Made by a program: the position numbers and the translations under genes. From Petrolisthes cinctipes (Eukaryota > Arthropoda > Malacostraca > Decapoda > Porcellanidae): a DNA stretch of 64,000 nt. The notes below the pieces were generated by a model. That model saw only the letters and a program-made list of their open reading frames with translations. It did not search any database and was not told the origin of the DNA. The DNA is taken from positions 3,732,501 to 3,796,500 of the forward strand of contig JAWQEG010000003.1 of assembly GCA_033782935.1 (NCBI GenBank). Direction: 5' to 3'. Below, piece after piece: positions 26,407-39,180 of the stretch; the first letter of the stretch is position 1; each line of letters opens with the position of its first letter.

Positions 26407-28860
26407 AAACATGCTAAAAATCGATATTTTAGGTGCCAAAAAGTCGATATCTCATATTAAGGCCCAAAACACCCGAAAATTCGATATTTAGGGGTCCCAG
26501 AAGCGATCTGTACATGCCTACTCCGTGTTAGAGTATTTTAAAATACAGGCCCAAAATATGCTCAAAATCGATGTTTTAAGTGCCAAAAAGTCGATATGTG
26601 CATGCATCTTCTGTACTCGTTTATATCTCAAATTCAGGCTCAAAACACCGGAAAATTCGATATTTTGGGGTCCCAGAAGCGATCTGTACATGCCTACTCA
26701 GTGCTAGAACATTTACAAAATATGGGCTCAAAACAATCTAAAAATCGATATTTTAGGTGCGTAAAGGCGATATCTCAAATTAAGGCCCAAAACACCCGAA
26801 AGTTGGATTTTTAGGGTTCCCAGAACCGATCTGTACATGCCTACTCCGTGTTAGAGTATTTTCAAAATACAGGCCAAAAACATACTGAAAATCGATCTTT
26901 TAGGTGCCCAAAAGTCGATATGTGCATGCATCTTCTGTAACCGTTTATATCTCAAATTCTGGCCCTAAGCACCCGAAAATTCGATATTTTTATGTCCCAG
27001 AAGCGATCTGTACATGCCTACTCAGTGCTAGAATATTTTCAAAATATAGGCTAAAAACATGCTAAAAATCGATATTTTAGTTGCCAAAAAGTCGATATCT
27101 CAAATTAAGGCCCAAAATACCCGAAAATTCAATATTTTGTGGTCCCAGAAGCGATCTGTACATGCCTACTCCGTGTTAGAGTATTTTCAAAATACTGGCC
27201 CAAAACATGCTCAAAATCGATGTTTAAGGTGCCAAAAAGTCGATATGTGCATGCACCTTCAGGACCCGTTTATATCTCAAATTCAGGCTCAAAACACCCG
27301 AAAATTCGATAGTTTGGGGTCCCAGAAGCGATCTGTACATGCCTACTCAGTGTTAGAGTATTTTCAAAATACAGGCCCAAAACATGCTGAAAATCGATAT
27401 TTTAGATGCCCAAAGTCAATATGTGCATGTATCTTCTGTACCCATTTATATCTCAAATTCAGGCTCAATACACCCGAAAATTCAATATTTTGGGGTCCCA
27501 GAAGCAATCTGTACATGCCTACTCAGTGTTAGAATACTTTCAAAATATAGGCTAAAAACATGCTAAAAATCGATATTTTTGGTGCCCAAAGTCAATATGT
27601 GTATGCATCTTTTATATTTGTTTATATATCAAATTCAGGTCCAAAACACCCGAAAATTCGATATTTTTGGGTCCTAGAAGCGATCTGTACATGCCTTTTC
27701 AGTGCTAGAATGTTATCAAAATATAGGCTCAAAACATGCTCAAAATCGATATTTTAGGTGCCCAAAAGTCGATATGTCCATGCATCTTCTGTACTCGTTT
27801 ATATCTCAAATTCAAGCTCAAAACACCCGAAAATTCGATATTTTGGGATCCAAGAAGCGATCTGTACATGCCTACTCAGTGCTAGAATATTTTCAAAATA
27901 TAGGCTAAAAACATGCTAAAAATCGATATTTTAAGTTCCAAAAAGTCGATATCTCAAATTAAGTCCCAAAACACCCGAAACTTCGATATTTAGGGGTCCC
28001 AGAAGCGATCTGTACATGCCTACTCAGTGTTAGAGTATTTTCAAAATACAGGCCCAAAACATGCTGAAAATCGATATTTTAGATGCCCAAAGTCGATATG
28101 TGCATGCATCTTCTGTACCCGTTTATATCTCAAATTCTGGCCCTAAACACCCGAAAATTCGATATTTTGGGGTCCCAGAAGCGATATGTACATGCCTACT
28201 CCGTGTTAGAGTATTTTCAAAATTCAGTCCCAAAACATGCTGAAAATCGATATTTTTGGTGCCCAAAGTCAATATTTGTATGCATCTATTATACTCGTTT
28301 ATATCTCAAATTCAGGCTCAAAACACCCGAAAATTCGATATTTTGGGGTCCCAGAAGCGATCTGTACATGCCTACTCCGTGTTAGAGTATTTTCAAAATA
28401 CAGGCCAAAAACATACAGAAAATCGATCTTTTAGGTGTCCAAAAGTCGATATGTGCATGCATTTTCTGTACCCGTTTATATCTCAAATTCTGGCCCTAAA
28501 CACTCGAAAATTCGATATTTTTGGGTCCCAGAAGCGATCTGTACATGCCTACTCAGTGCTAGAATGTTATCAAAATATAGGCTCAAAACATGCTCAAAAT
28601 CGATATTTTAGGTGCCCAAAAGTCGATATGTCCATGCATCTTCTGTACTCGTTTATATCTCAAATTCAAGCTCAAAACACCCGAAAATTCGATATTTTGG
28701 GATCCAAGAAGCGATCTGTACATGCCTACTCAGTGCTAGAATATTTTCAAAATATAGGCTAAAAACATGCTAAAAATCGATATTTTAAGTGCCAAAAAGT
28801 CGATATCTCAAATTCAGTCCAAAACACCCGAAACTTCGATATTTAGGGGTCCCAGAAGCG
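26380..28860 (+). repeat. Second copy of the 7281-bp-offset block
   Basis: This stretch repeats 19100-21580. It contains S anchors at 26446, 26769, 27094, 27948 and 28802. After 28802 the pattern changes from L4 runs to L2 and L3 runs and the array enters its more diverse middle part. Local private variants include GTTGGATTTTTAGG near 26803 and CGATATGTACATGCC near 28182. A copy of the half-B variant CATTTTCTGTACCCG near 28458 links this block to 7407 and 10264. Confidence 0.78.
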
Positions 28861-31800
28861 ATCTGTACATGCCTACTCCGTGTTAGAGTATTTTCAAAAT
28901 ACAGGCCAAAAACATACTGAAAATCCATCTTTTAGGTGCCCAAAAGTCGATATGTGCATGCATCTTCTGTACCCGTTTATATTTCAAATTCTGGCCCTAA
29001 ACACCCGAAAATTCGATATTTTGGGGTCCCAGAAGCGATCTGTACATGCCTACTCCGTGTTAGAGTATTTTCAAAATTCAGTTCCAAAACATGCTGAAAA
29101 TCGATATTTTTGGTGCCCAAAGTCAATATGTGTATGCATCTTTTATACTCGTTTATATCTCAAATTCAGGCTCAAAACACCCGAAAATTCGATATTTTGG
29201 GGTCCCAGAAGCGATCTGTACATGCCTAATCAGTGCTATAATGTTTTCAAAATATAGGCTCAAAACATGCTCAAAATCGATATTTTAGGTGCCAAAAAGT
29301 CGATATCTCAAATTCAGTTCCTAAACACCCGAAAATTCGATATTTTGGGGTCCCAGAAGCGATCTGTACATGCTTACTCCGTGTTAGAGTATTTTCAAAT
29401 TTCAGGCCCAAAACATGCTGAAAATCGATATTTTTGGTGCCCAAAGTCAATATGTGTATGCATCTTCTATACTCGTTTATATCTCAAATTCAGGCTCAAA
29501 ACACCCGAAAATTCGATATTTTGGGGTCCCAGAAGCGATCTGTACATGCCTACTCAGTGCTAGAATGTTTTCAAAATATAGGCTCAAAACATGCTCAAAA
29601 TCGATATTTTAGGTGCCCAAAAGTCGATATGTGCATGCATCTTCTGTACACGTTTATATCTCAAATTCAGTCTCAAAACACCCGAAAATTCAATATTTTG
29701 GGGTCCCAGAAGCGATCTGTTCGTGCCTACCCAGTGCTAGAATATTTTCAAAATATAGGCTAAAAACATGCTAAAAATCTATATTTTAGGTGCGGAAAGG
29801 CGATATCTCAAATTCAGGCCCAAAACACCCGAAAAATCGATATTTAGGGGTCCCAGAAGCGATCTGTACATGCCTACTCCGTGTTAGAGTATTTTCAAAA
29901 TACAGGCCCAAAACATGCTCAAAATCGATGTTTTAGGTGCCCAAAAGTCGATATGTGCATGCATCTTCAGTACCCGTTTATATCTCAAATTCAGGCTCTA
30001 AACACCCGAAAATTCGATATTTTGGGGTCCCAGATGCGATCTGTACATGCCTACTCCGTGTTAGAGTATTTTCAAAATACATGCCCAAAACATCCTGAAA
30101 ATCGATATTTTAGATGCCCAAAGTCAATATGTGCATGTATTTTCTGTACCCGTTTATATCTTAAATTCTGGCCCTAAACACCCGAAAATTCGATATTTTG
30201 GGGTCCCAGAAGCGATCTGAACATGCCTACTCCGTGTTAGAGTATTTTCAAAATTCAGGCCCAAAACATGCTGAAAATCGATATTTTTGGTGCCCAAAGT
30301 CAATATGTGTATGCATCTTCTATACTCGTTTAAATCTCAAATTCAGGCTCAAAACACCCGAAAATTCAATATTTTGGGGTCCCAGAAACGATCTGTACAT
30401 GCCTACTCAGTGCTAGAATTTTTTCAAAATATAGGCTCAAAACATGCTAAAAATCGATATTTTAGGTGCAAAAAACGATATCTCAAATTATGGCCCAAAA
30501 CACGCGAAAATTCGATATTTAGGGGTCCCAGAAGCGATCTGTACATGTCTACTCCGAGTTAGAGTATTTTCAAAATACAGGCCAAAAACATACTGAAAAT
30601 CGATCTTTTAGGTGCCCAAAAGTCGATATGTGCATGAATCTTCTGTACCCGTTTGTATCTCAAATGTAGGCTCAAAACACCCGAAAATTCGATATTTTGG
30701 GGTCCCAGAAGCGATCTGTACATGCCTACTCCGTGTTAGAGTATTTTCAAAATTCAGGCCCAAAACATGCTAAAAATCGATATTTTTGGTGCCCAAAGTC
30801 AATATGTGTATGCATCTTCTATACTCGTTTAAATTTAAAATTCAGGCTCAAAACACCAGAAAATTCGATATTTTGGGGTCCCAGAAGCGATCTGTACATG
30901 CCTACTCAGTGCTAGAATGTTTTCAAAATATAGGGTCAAAACATGCTGAAAATCGATATTTTAGATGCCCAAAGTCAATATGTGCATGTATCTTCTGTAC
31001 CCGTTTATATCTCAAATTCAGGCTCAAAACACCCGAAAATTCAATATTTTTGGGTACCAGAATCAATCTGTACATGCCTACTCAGTGCTAAAATATTTTC
31101 AAAATATAGGCTAAAAACATGCCAAAAATCGATATTTTAGGTGCCAAAAAGTCGATATCTCAAATTAAGGCCCAAAACACCCGAAAATTCGATATTTAGG
31201 GGTCCCAGAAGCGATCTGTACATGCCTACTCCGTGTTAGAGTATTTTCGAAATACAGGCTAAAAACATACTGAAAATCGATCTTTTAGGTGCCAAAAAGT
31301 CGATATGTGCATGCATCTTCTGTACCCGTTTGTATCTCAAATTCTGGCGCTAAACACCCGAAAATTCGATATTTTGGGGTCCTAGAAGCGATCTGTACAT
31401 GCCTACTCAGTGCTAGAATATTTTCAAAATATAGGTTAAAAACATGATAAAAATCGATATTTTAGGTGCGTAAAGGCGATATCTCAAATTCAAGCTCAAA
31501 ACACCCGAAAATTCGATATTTTGGGGTCCCAGAAGCGATCTGTACATGCCTACTCAGTGCTAGAATATTTTCAAAATATAGGCTCAAAACATGCTAAAAA
31601 TCGATATTTTAGGTGCGAAAAGGCGATATCTCAAATTAGGCCCAAAACACCCGAAAATTTGATATTTAGGGGTCCCAGAAGCGATCTGTACATGCCTACT
31701 CCGTGTTAGAGTATTTTTAAAATACAGGCCAAAAACATACTGAAAATCGATCTTTTAGGTGCCCAAAAGTCGATATGTGCATGCATCTTCAGAACCCGTT

Positions 31801-33270
31801 TATATCTCAAATTCAGGCTCAAAACACCCGAAAATTCGATATTTTGGGGTCCCAGAAGCGATCTGTACATGCCTACTCCGAGTTAGAGTATTTTCAAAAT
31901 ACAGGCCCAAAACATGCTTAAAATCGATATTTTACGTAACAAAAGTCGATATGTGCATGCATCTTCTGTACCCGTTTATATCTCAAATTCATGCTCAAAA
32001 CACCCGAAAATTCAATATTTTGGGGTCCCAGAAGCAATCTGAACATGCCTACTCAGTGCTAGAATATTTTCAAAATATAGGCTAAAAACATGATAAAAAT
32101 CGATATTTTAGGTGCCAAAAAGTCGATATCTCAAATTAAGGCTCAAAACACCCAAAAATTCGATATTTAGGGGTCCCAGAAGCAACCTGTACATGCCTAC
32201 TCCGTGTTAGAGTATTTTCAAAATACAGGCCAAAAACATGCTCAAAATCGATGTTTTAGGTGCCAAAAAGTCGATATGTGTATGCATCTTCTATACTCGT
32301 TTAAATTTAAAATTCAGGCTCAAAACACCCGAAAATTCGATATTTGGGGGTCCCAGAAGCGATCTGTACATGCCTACTCAGTGCTAGAATGTTTTCAAAA
32401 TATAGGGTTAAAACATGCTAAAAATCGATATTTTAGATGCCCAAAGTCAATATGTGCATGTATCTTCTGTACCCGTTTATATCTCAAATTCAGGCTCAAA
32501 ACACCCGAAAATTCAATATTTTTGGGTACCAGAATCAATCTGTACATGCCTACTCAGTGCTAGAATATTTTCAAAATATAGGCTAAAAACATGCCAAAAA
32601 TCGATATTTTAGGTGCCAAAAAGTCGATATCTCAAATTAAGGCCCAAAACACCCGAAAATTCGATATTTAGGGGTCCCTGAAGCGATCTGTACATGCCTA
32701 CTCAGTGCTAGAATATTTTCAAAATATAGGCTAAAAACATGATAAAAATCGATATTTTAGGTGCGTAAAGGCGATATCTCAAATTAAGGCTCAAAACACC
32801 CAAAAATTCGATATTTAGGGGTCCCACAGGCGATCTCTACATGCCTACTCCGTGTTAGAGTATTTTCAAAATACAGGCCAAAAACATGCTCAAAATCGAT
32901 GTTTTAGGTGCCAAAAAGTCGATATGTGTATGCATCATCTATACTCGTTTAAATTTAAAATTCAGGCTCAAAACACCCGAAAATTCGATATTTTGGGGTC
33001 CCAGAAGCGATCTGTACATGCCTCATCAGTGCTAGAATGTTTTTAAAATATAGGGTCAAAACATACTGAAAATCGATCTTTTAGGTGCCCAAAAGTCGGT
33101 ATGTGCATGCATCTTCTGTACCCGTTTGTATCTCAAATTCTGGCGCTAAACACCCGAAAATTCGATATTTTGGGGTCCTAGAAGCGATCTGTACATGCCT
33201 ACTCAGTGCTAGAATATTTTAAAAATATAGGCTAAAAACATGATAAAAATCGATATTTTAGGTGCGTAAA
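28861..33270 (+). repeat. Diverse middle array, part 1
   Basis: S anchors are 29302, 29802, 30477, 31154, 31478, 31625, 32125, 32626 and 32772. The order is L2 and L3 runs, then the first SS doublets of the window (31478/31625 and 32626/32772). Monomers here carry many private changes, for example CGTGCCTACCC near 29722, GTTTAAATTTAAAATTC near 30829, 32300 and 32949, and GTACCAGAATC near 31065 and 32526. The spacing of the last two pairs suggests a diverged duplication of about 1.46 kb. No long near-identical tandem HOR was seen. Confidence 0.8.
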
Positions 33271-36200
33271 GGCGATATCTCAAATTCAAGCTCAAAACAC
33301 CCGAAAATTCGATATTTTGGGGTCCCAGAAGCGATCTGTACATGCCTACTCAGTGCTAGAATATTTTCAAAATATAGGCTCAAAACATGCTAAAAATCGA
33401 TATTTTAGGTGCGAAAAGGCGATATCTCAAATTAGGCCCAAAACACCCGAAAATTCGATATTTAGGGGTCCCAGAAGCGATCTGTACATGCCTACTCCGT
33501 GTTAGAGTATTTTTAAAATACAGGCCAAAAACATACTGAAAATCGATCTTTTAGGTGCCCAAAATTCGATATGCGCATGCATCTTCTGTACCCGTTTATA
33601 TCTCAAATTCTAGCCCTAAACACCCGAAAATTCGATATTTTTGGGTCCCAGAAGCAATCTGTACATGCCTACTCAGTGCTAGAATGTTTTCAAAATATAG
33701 GCTCAAAACATGCTTAAAATCGATATTTTACGTGCCAAAAGTCGATATGTGCATGCATCTTCTGTACCCGTTTATATCTCAAATTCATGCTCAAAACACC
33801 CGAAAATTCAATATTTTGGGGTCCCAGAAGCAATCTGTACATGCCTACTCAGTGCTAGAATATTATAAAAATATAGGCTAAAAACATGATAAAAATCGAT
33901 ATTTTAGGTGCCAAAAAGTCGATATCTCAAATTAAGGCTCAAAACACCCAAAAATTCGATATTTAGGGGTCCCACAGGCGATCTCTACATGCCTACTCCG
34001 TGTTAGAGTATTTTCAAAATACAGGCCAAAAACATGCTCAAAATCGATGTTTTAGGTGCCAAAAAGTCGATATGTGCATGCCCTTTCAGTACCCGTTTGT
34101 ATCTCAAATTCTGGCGCTAAACACCCGAAAATTCGATATTTTGGGGTCCTAGAAGCGATCTGTACATGCCTACTCAGTGCTAGAATATTTTCAAAATATA
34201 GGCTAAAAACATGATAAAAATCGATATTTTAGGTGCGTAAAGGCGATATCTCAAATTCAAGCTCAAAACACTCGAAAATTCGATATTTTGGGGTCCCAGA
34301 AGCGATCTGTACATGCCTACTCAGTGCTAGAATATTTTCAAAATATAGGCTCAAAACATGCTAAAAATCGATATTTTAGGTGCGAAAAGGCGATATCTCA
34401 AATTAGGCCCAAAACACCCGAAAATTCGATATTTAGGGGTCCCAGAAGCGATCTGTACATGCCTACTCCGTGTTAGAGTATTTTTAAAATACAGGCCAAA
34501 AACATACTGAAAATCGATCTTTTAGGTGCCCAAAAGTCGATATGCGCATGCATCTTCTGTACCCGTTTATATCTCAAATTCTAGCCCTAAACACCCGAAA
34601 ATTCGATATTTTTGGGTCCCAGAAGCAATCTGTACATGCCTACTCAGTGCTAGAATGTTTTCAAAATATAGGCTCAAAACATGCTTAAAATCGATATTTT
34701 ACGTGCCAAAAGTCGATATGTGCATGCATCTTCTGTAACCGTTTATATCTCAAATTCATGCTCAAAACACCCGAAAATTCAATATTTTGGGGTCCCAGAA
34801 GCAATCTGTACATGCCTACTCAGTGCTAGAATATTTTCAAAATATTATGCTAAAAACATGATAAAAATCGATATTTTAGGTGCCAAAAAGTCGATATCTC
34901 AAATTAAGGCTCAAAACACCCAAAAATTCGATATTTAGGGGTCCCACAGGCGATCTCTACATGCCTACTCCGTGTTAGAGTATTTTCAAAATACAGGCCA
35001 AAAACATGCTCAAAATCGATGTTTTAGGTGCCAAAAAGTCGATATGTGCATGCCCTTTCAGTACCCGTTTATATCTCAAATTCAGGCTCAAAATACCCGA
35101 AAATTCGATATTTTGGGGTCCCAGAAGCGATCTGTACATGCCTACTCCGTATTAGAGTATTTTCAAAATACATGCCCAATACATGCTGAAAATCGATATT
35201 TTAGATGCCCAAAGTCAATATGTGCATGTATCTTCTGTACCCGTATATATCTCAAATTCAGGCTCAAAACACCCGAAAATTCAATATTTTGGGGTCCCAA
35301 AAGCAATCTGTACATGCCTACTCAGTGCTAGAATATATTCAAAATATAGGCTAAAAACATGCTAAAAATCGATATTTTAGGTGCCAAAAAGTCGATATCT
35401 CAAATTAAGGCCCAAAACACCCGAAAATTCGATATATAGGGGTCCCAGAAGCGATCTGTACATGCCTATTCCGTGTTAGAGTATTTTCAAAATACAGGAT
35501 AAAAACATGCTAAAAATCGATATTTTAGGTGATAAAAGGCGATATCTCAAATTAGGCCCAAAACACCCGAAAATTCGATATTTAGGGGTCCCAGAAGCGA
35601 TCTGTACATGCCTACTCCGTGTTAGAGTATTTTTAAAATACAGGCCAAAAACATACTGAAAATCGATCTTTTAGGTGCCCAAAAGTCGATATGCGCATGC
35701 ATCTTCTGTACCCGTTTATATCTCAAATTCTAGCCCTAAACACCCGAAAATTCGATATTTTTGGGTCCCAGAAGCAATCTGTACATGCCTACTCAGTGCT
35801 AGAATGTTTTCAAAATATAGGCTCAAAACATGCTTAAAATCGATATTTTACGTGCCAAAAGTCGATATGTGCATGCATCTTCTGTAACCGTTTATATCTC
35901 AAATTCATGCTCAAAACACCCGAAAATTCAATATTTTGGGGTCCCAGAAGCAATCTGTACATGCCTACTCAGTGCTAGAATATTTTCAAAATATTATGCT
36001 AAAAACATGATAAAAATCGATATTTTAGGTGCCAAAAAGTCGATATCTCAAATTAAGGCTCAAAACACCCAAAAATTCGATATTTAGGGGTCCCACAGGC
36101 GATCTCTACATGCCTACTCCGTGTTAGAGTATTTTCAAAATACAGGCCAAAAACATGCTCAAAATCGATGTTTTAGGTGCCAAAAAGTCGATATGTGCAT

Positions 36201-36300
36201 GCCCTTTCAGTACCCGTTTATATCTCAAATTCAGGCTCAAAATACCCGAAAATTCGATATTTTGGGGTCCCAGAAGCGATCTGTACATGCCTACTCCGTG
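33270..36300 (+). repeat. Short-period duplications of about 971 and 1149 bp
   Basis: S anchors are 33272, 33421, 33921, 34245, 34392, 34893, 35394, 35541 and 36042. The run 33272-33921 recurs at 34245-34893 (offset 971-973) and the run 34392-34893 recurs at 35541-36042 (offset 1149). Shared private variants are CACAGGCGATCTCTAC (33973, 34945, 36094), GATATTTTACGTGCC (33722, 34693, 35842) and ATGCGCATGC (33571, 34542, 35691). SS doublets recur in each copy. A further copy of part of this block is near 39535-40090 (offset about 5008). Confidence 0.82.
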
Positions 36301-39180
36301 TTAGAGTATTTTCAAAATTCAGGCCCAAAACATGCTGAAAATCGATATATTTGGTGCCCAAAGTCGATATGTGTATGCATCTTCTATACTCGTTTATATC
36401 TCAAATTCAGGCTCAAAACACCCGAAAATTCGATATTTTGGTGTCCCAGAAGCGATCTGTACATACCTACTCAGTGCTAGAATGTTTTCAAAATATATGC
36501 TCAAAACATGCTCAAAAATCGATATTTTAGGAGCCCAAAAGTCGATATGTGCATGCATCTTCTGTACTCGTTTATATCTCAAATTCAGGCTCAAAACACC
36601 CGAAAATTCGATATTTTGGGGTCCCTGAAGCGATCTGTACATGTCTACTCAGTGCTAGAGTATTTTCAAAATATAGGCTCAAAACATGCTAAAAATCGAT
36701 ATTTTAGGTGCGTAAAGGCGATATCTCAAATTCAGACCAAAAATACCCGAAAATTCGAATTTTGGGGTCCCAGAAGCGATCTGTACATGCCTACTCCGTG
36801 TTAGAGTATTTACAAAATACAGGCCCAAAACATGCTCAAAATCGATGTTTTAGGTGCCGAAAAGTCGATATGTGCATGCATCTTCAGTACCCGTTTATAT
36901 CTCAAATTCAGGCTCAAAACACCCGAAAATTCGATATTTTGGGGTCCCAGAAGCGATCTGTACATGCCTACTCCGTGTTAGAGTATTTTCAAAATACAGG
37001 CCCAAAACATGCTGAAAATCGATCTTTTAGGTGCCCAAAGTCAATATGTGCATGAATCTTCTGTACCCGTTTATATCTCAAATTCTGGCCCTAAACACCC
37101 GAAAATTAGAGATTTTTGGGTCCCAGAAGCGATCTGTACATGCCTACTCAGTGCTAGAATGTTTTCAAAAATATAGGCTGAAAACATGCTCAAAATCGAT
37201 ATTTTAGGTGCCAAGAAGTCAATATTTGCATGCATCTTCTGTACTCGTTTATATCTCAAATTCAAGCTCAAAACACCCGAAAATTCGCTATTTAGGGGTC
37301 CCAGAATCGATCTGTACATGCCTACTCAGTGCTAGAATATTTTCAAAATATAGGCTCAAAACATGCTCAAAATCGATATTTTAGGTACGTAAAGGCGATA
37401 TCTCAAATTCAGGCCCAAAACACCCGAAAATTCGATATTTTGGGGTCCCAGAAGCGATCTGTACATGGCTACTCCGTATTAGAGTATTTTCAAAATACAG
37501 GCCCAAAACATGCTCAAAATCGATGTTTTAGGTGCCAAAAAGTCGATATGTGCATGCATCTTCAGTACCCGTTTATATCTCTAATTCAGGCTCAAAACTC
37601 CTAAAAAGGTGATATTTTTGGGTCCCAGAAGCGATCTGTACATGCCTACTCCGTGTTAGAGTATTTTCAAAATTCAGGCCAAAAACATACTGAAAATCGA
37701 TATTTTTGGTGCCCAAAGTCAATATGTGTATGCATCTTCTTTACTCGTTTATATCTCAAATTCTGGCTCAAAAACACCCGAAAATTCGATATTTTGGGGT
37801 CCCAGAAGCGATCTGTACATGCCTACTCAGTGCTAGAATGTTTTCAAAATATAGGCTCAAAACATGCTCAAAATCGATATTTTAGGTGCCTAAAAGTCGA
37901 TATGTGCATGCATCTTCAGTACTCGTTTATATCTCAAATTCAGGCTCAAAACACCCGAAAATTCGGTATTTTGGGGTCCCAGAAGCGATCTGTACATGCC
38001 TACTCAGTGCTAGAATATTTTCAAAATATAGGCTCAAAACATGCTAAAAATCGATATTTTAGGTGCGTAAAGGCGATATCTCAAATTCAGGCTCAAAACA
38101 CCCGAAAATTCGATATTTTGGGGTCCCAGAAGCGATCTGTACATGCCTACTCAGTGCTAGAATGATTTCAAAAAACATGCCCAAAATATGCTGAAAATCG
38201 ATATTTTAGATGCCCAAAGTCAATATGTGCATGTATCTTCTGTACCCGTTTATATCTCAAATTCAGGCTCATAACACCCGAAAATTCAATATTTTGGGGT
38301 CCCAGAAGCAATCTGTACATGCCTACTCAGTGCTAAAATATTTTCAAAATATAGGCTCAAAACATGCTAAAAATCGATATTTTAAGTGCCAAAAAGTCGA
38401 TATCTAAAATTCAGTTCCAAAACACCCGAAAATTCGATATTTAGGGGTCCCAGAAGCGATCTGTACATGCCTTCTCCGTGTTAGAGTATTTTCAAAATAC
38501 AGGCCAAAAACATACTGAAAATCAATCTTTTAGGTGCTTATAAGTCGATATGTGCATTCATCTTCTGTACCCGTTTATATCTCATATTCTGGCCCTAAAC
38601 ACCCGAAAATTCGATATTTTGGGGTCCCAAAAGCGATCTGTACATGCCTACTTCGTGTTAGAGTATTTTCAAAATATAGGCTCAAAACATGCTGAAAATC
38701 GATATTTTTGGTGCCCAAAGTCAATATGTGTATGCATCTTCTATACTCGTTTATATCTCAAATTCAGGCTCAAAACACCCGAAAATTCGATATTTTGGGG
38801 TCCCAGAAGCGATCTGTACATGCCTACTCAGTGCTAGAATGTTTTCAAAATATAGGCTCAAAACATGCTAAAAATCGAAAATTTAGGTGCGTAAAGGCGA
38901 TATCTCAAATTCCGGCCCAAAACACCCGAAAGTTCGATATTTTGGGGTCCCAGAAGCGATCTGTACATGCCTACTCCGTGTTACAGTATTTACAAAATAC
39001 AGGCCTAAAATATGCTCAAAATCGATGTTTTAGGTGCACAAAAGTCGATATGTGCATGCATCTTCAGTACCCTTTTATATCTCAAATTCAGGCTGAAAAC
39101 ACCCGAAAATTCGATATTTTGGGGTCCTAGAAGCGATTTGTACATGCCTACTCCGTGTTAGAGTATTTTCAAAATACATG
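36300..39180 (+). repeat. Diverged block, partial copy at 40480-43220
   Basis: S anchors are 36720, 37397, 38075, 38399 and 38899. Matching segments are found further right at offsets of 4184 (36332 to 40516), about 4361 (37149-37760 to 41512-42120) and 4036 (38199-39400 to 42235-43436). Shared rare markers prove common origin, for example CTAAAAAGGTGATATTTTTG at about 37600 and 41961, and GCCAAGAAGTCAATATTTGC at about 37211 and 41573. The offset shrinks from about 4361 to 4036 along the block because one copy has lost or gained L+S lengths. Confidence 0.78.
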
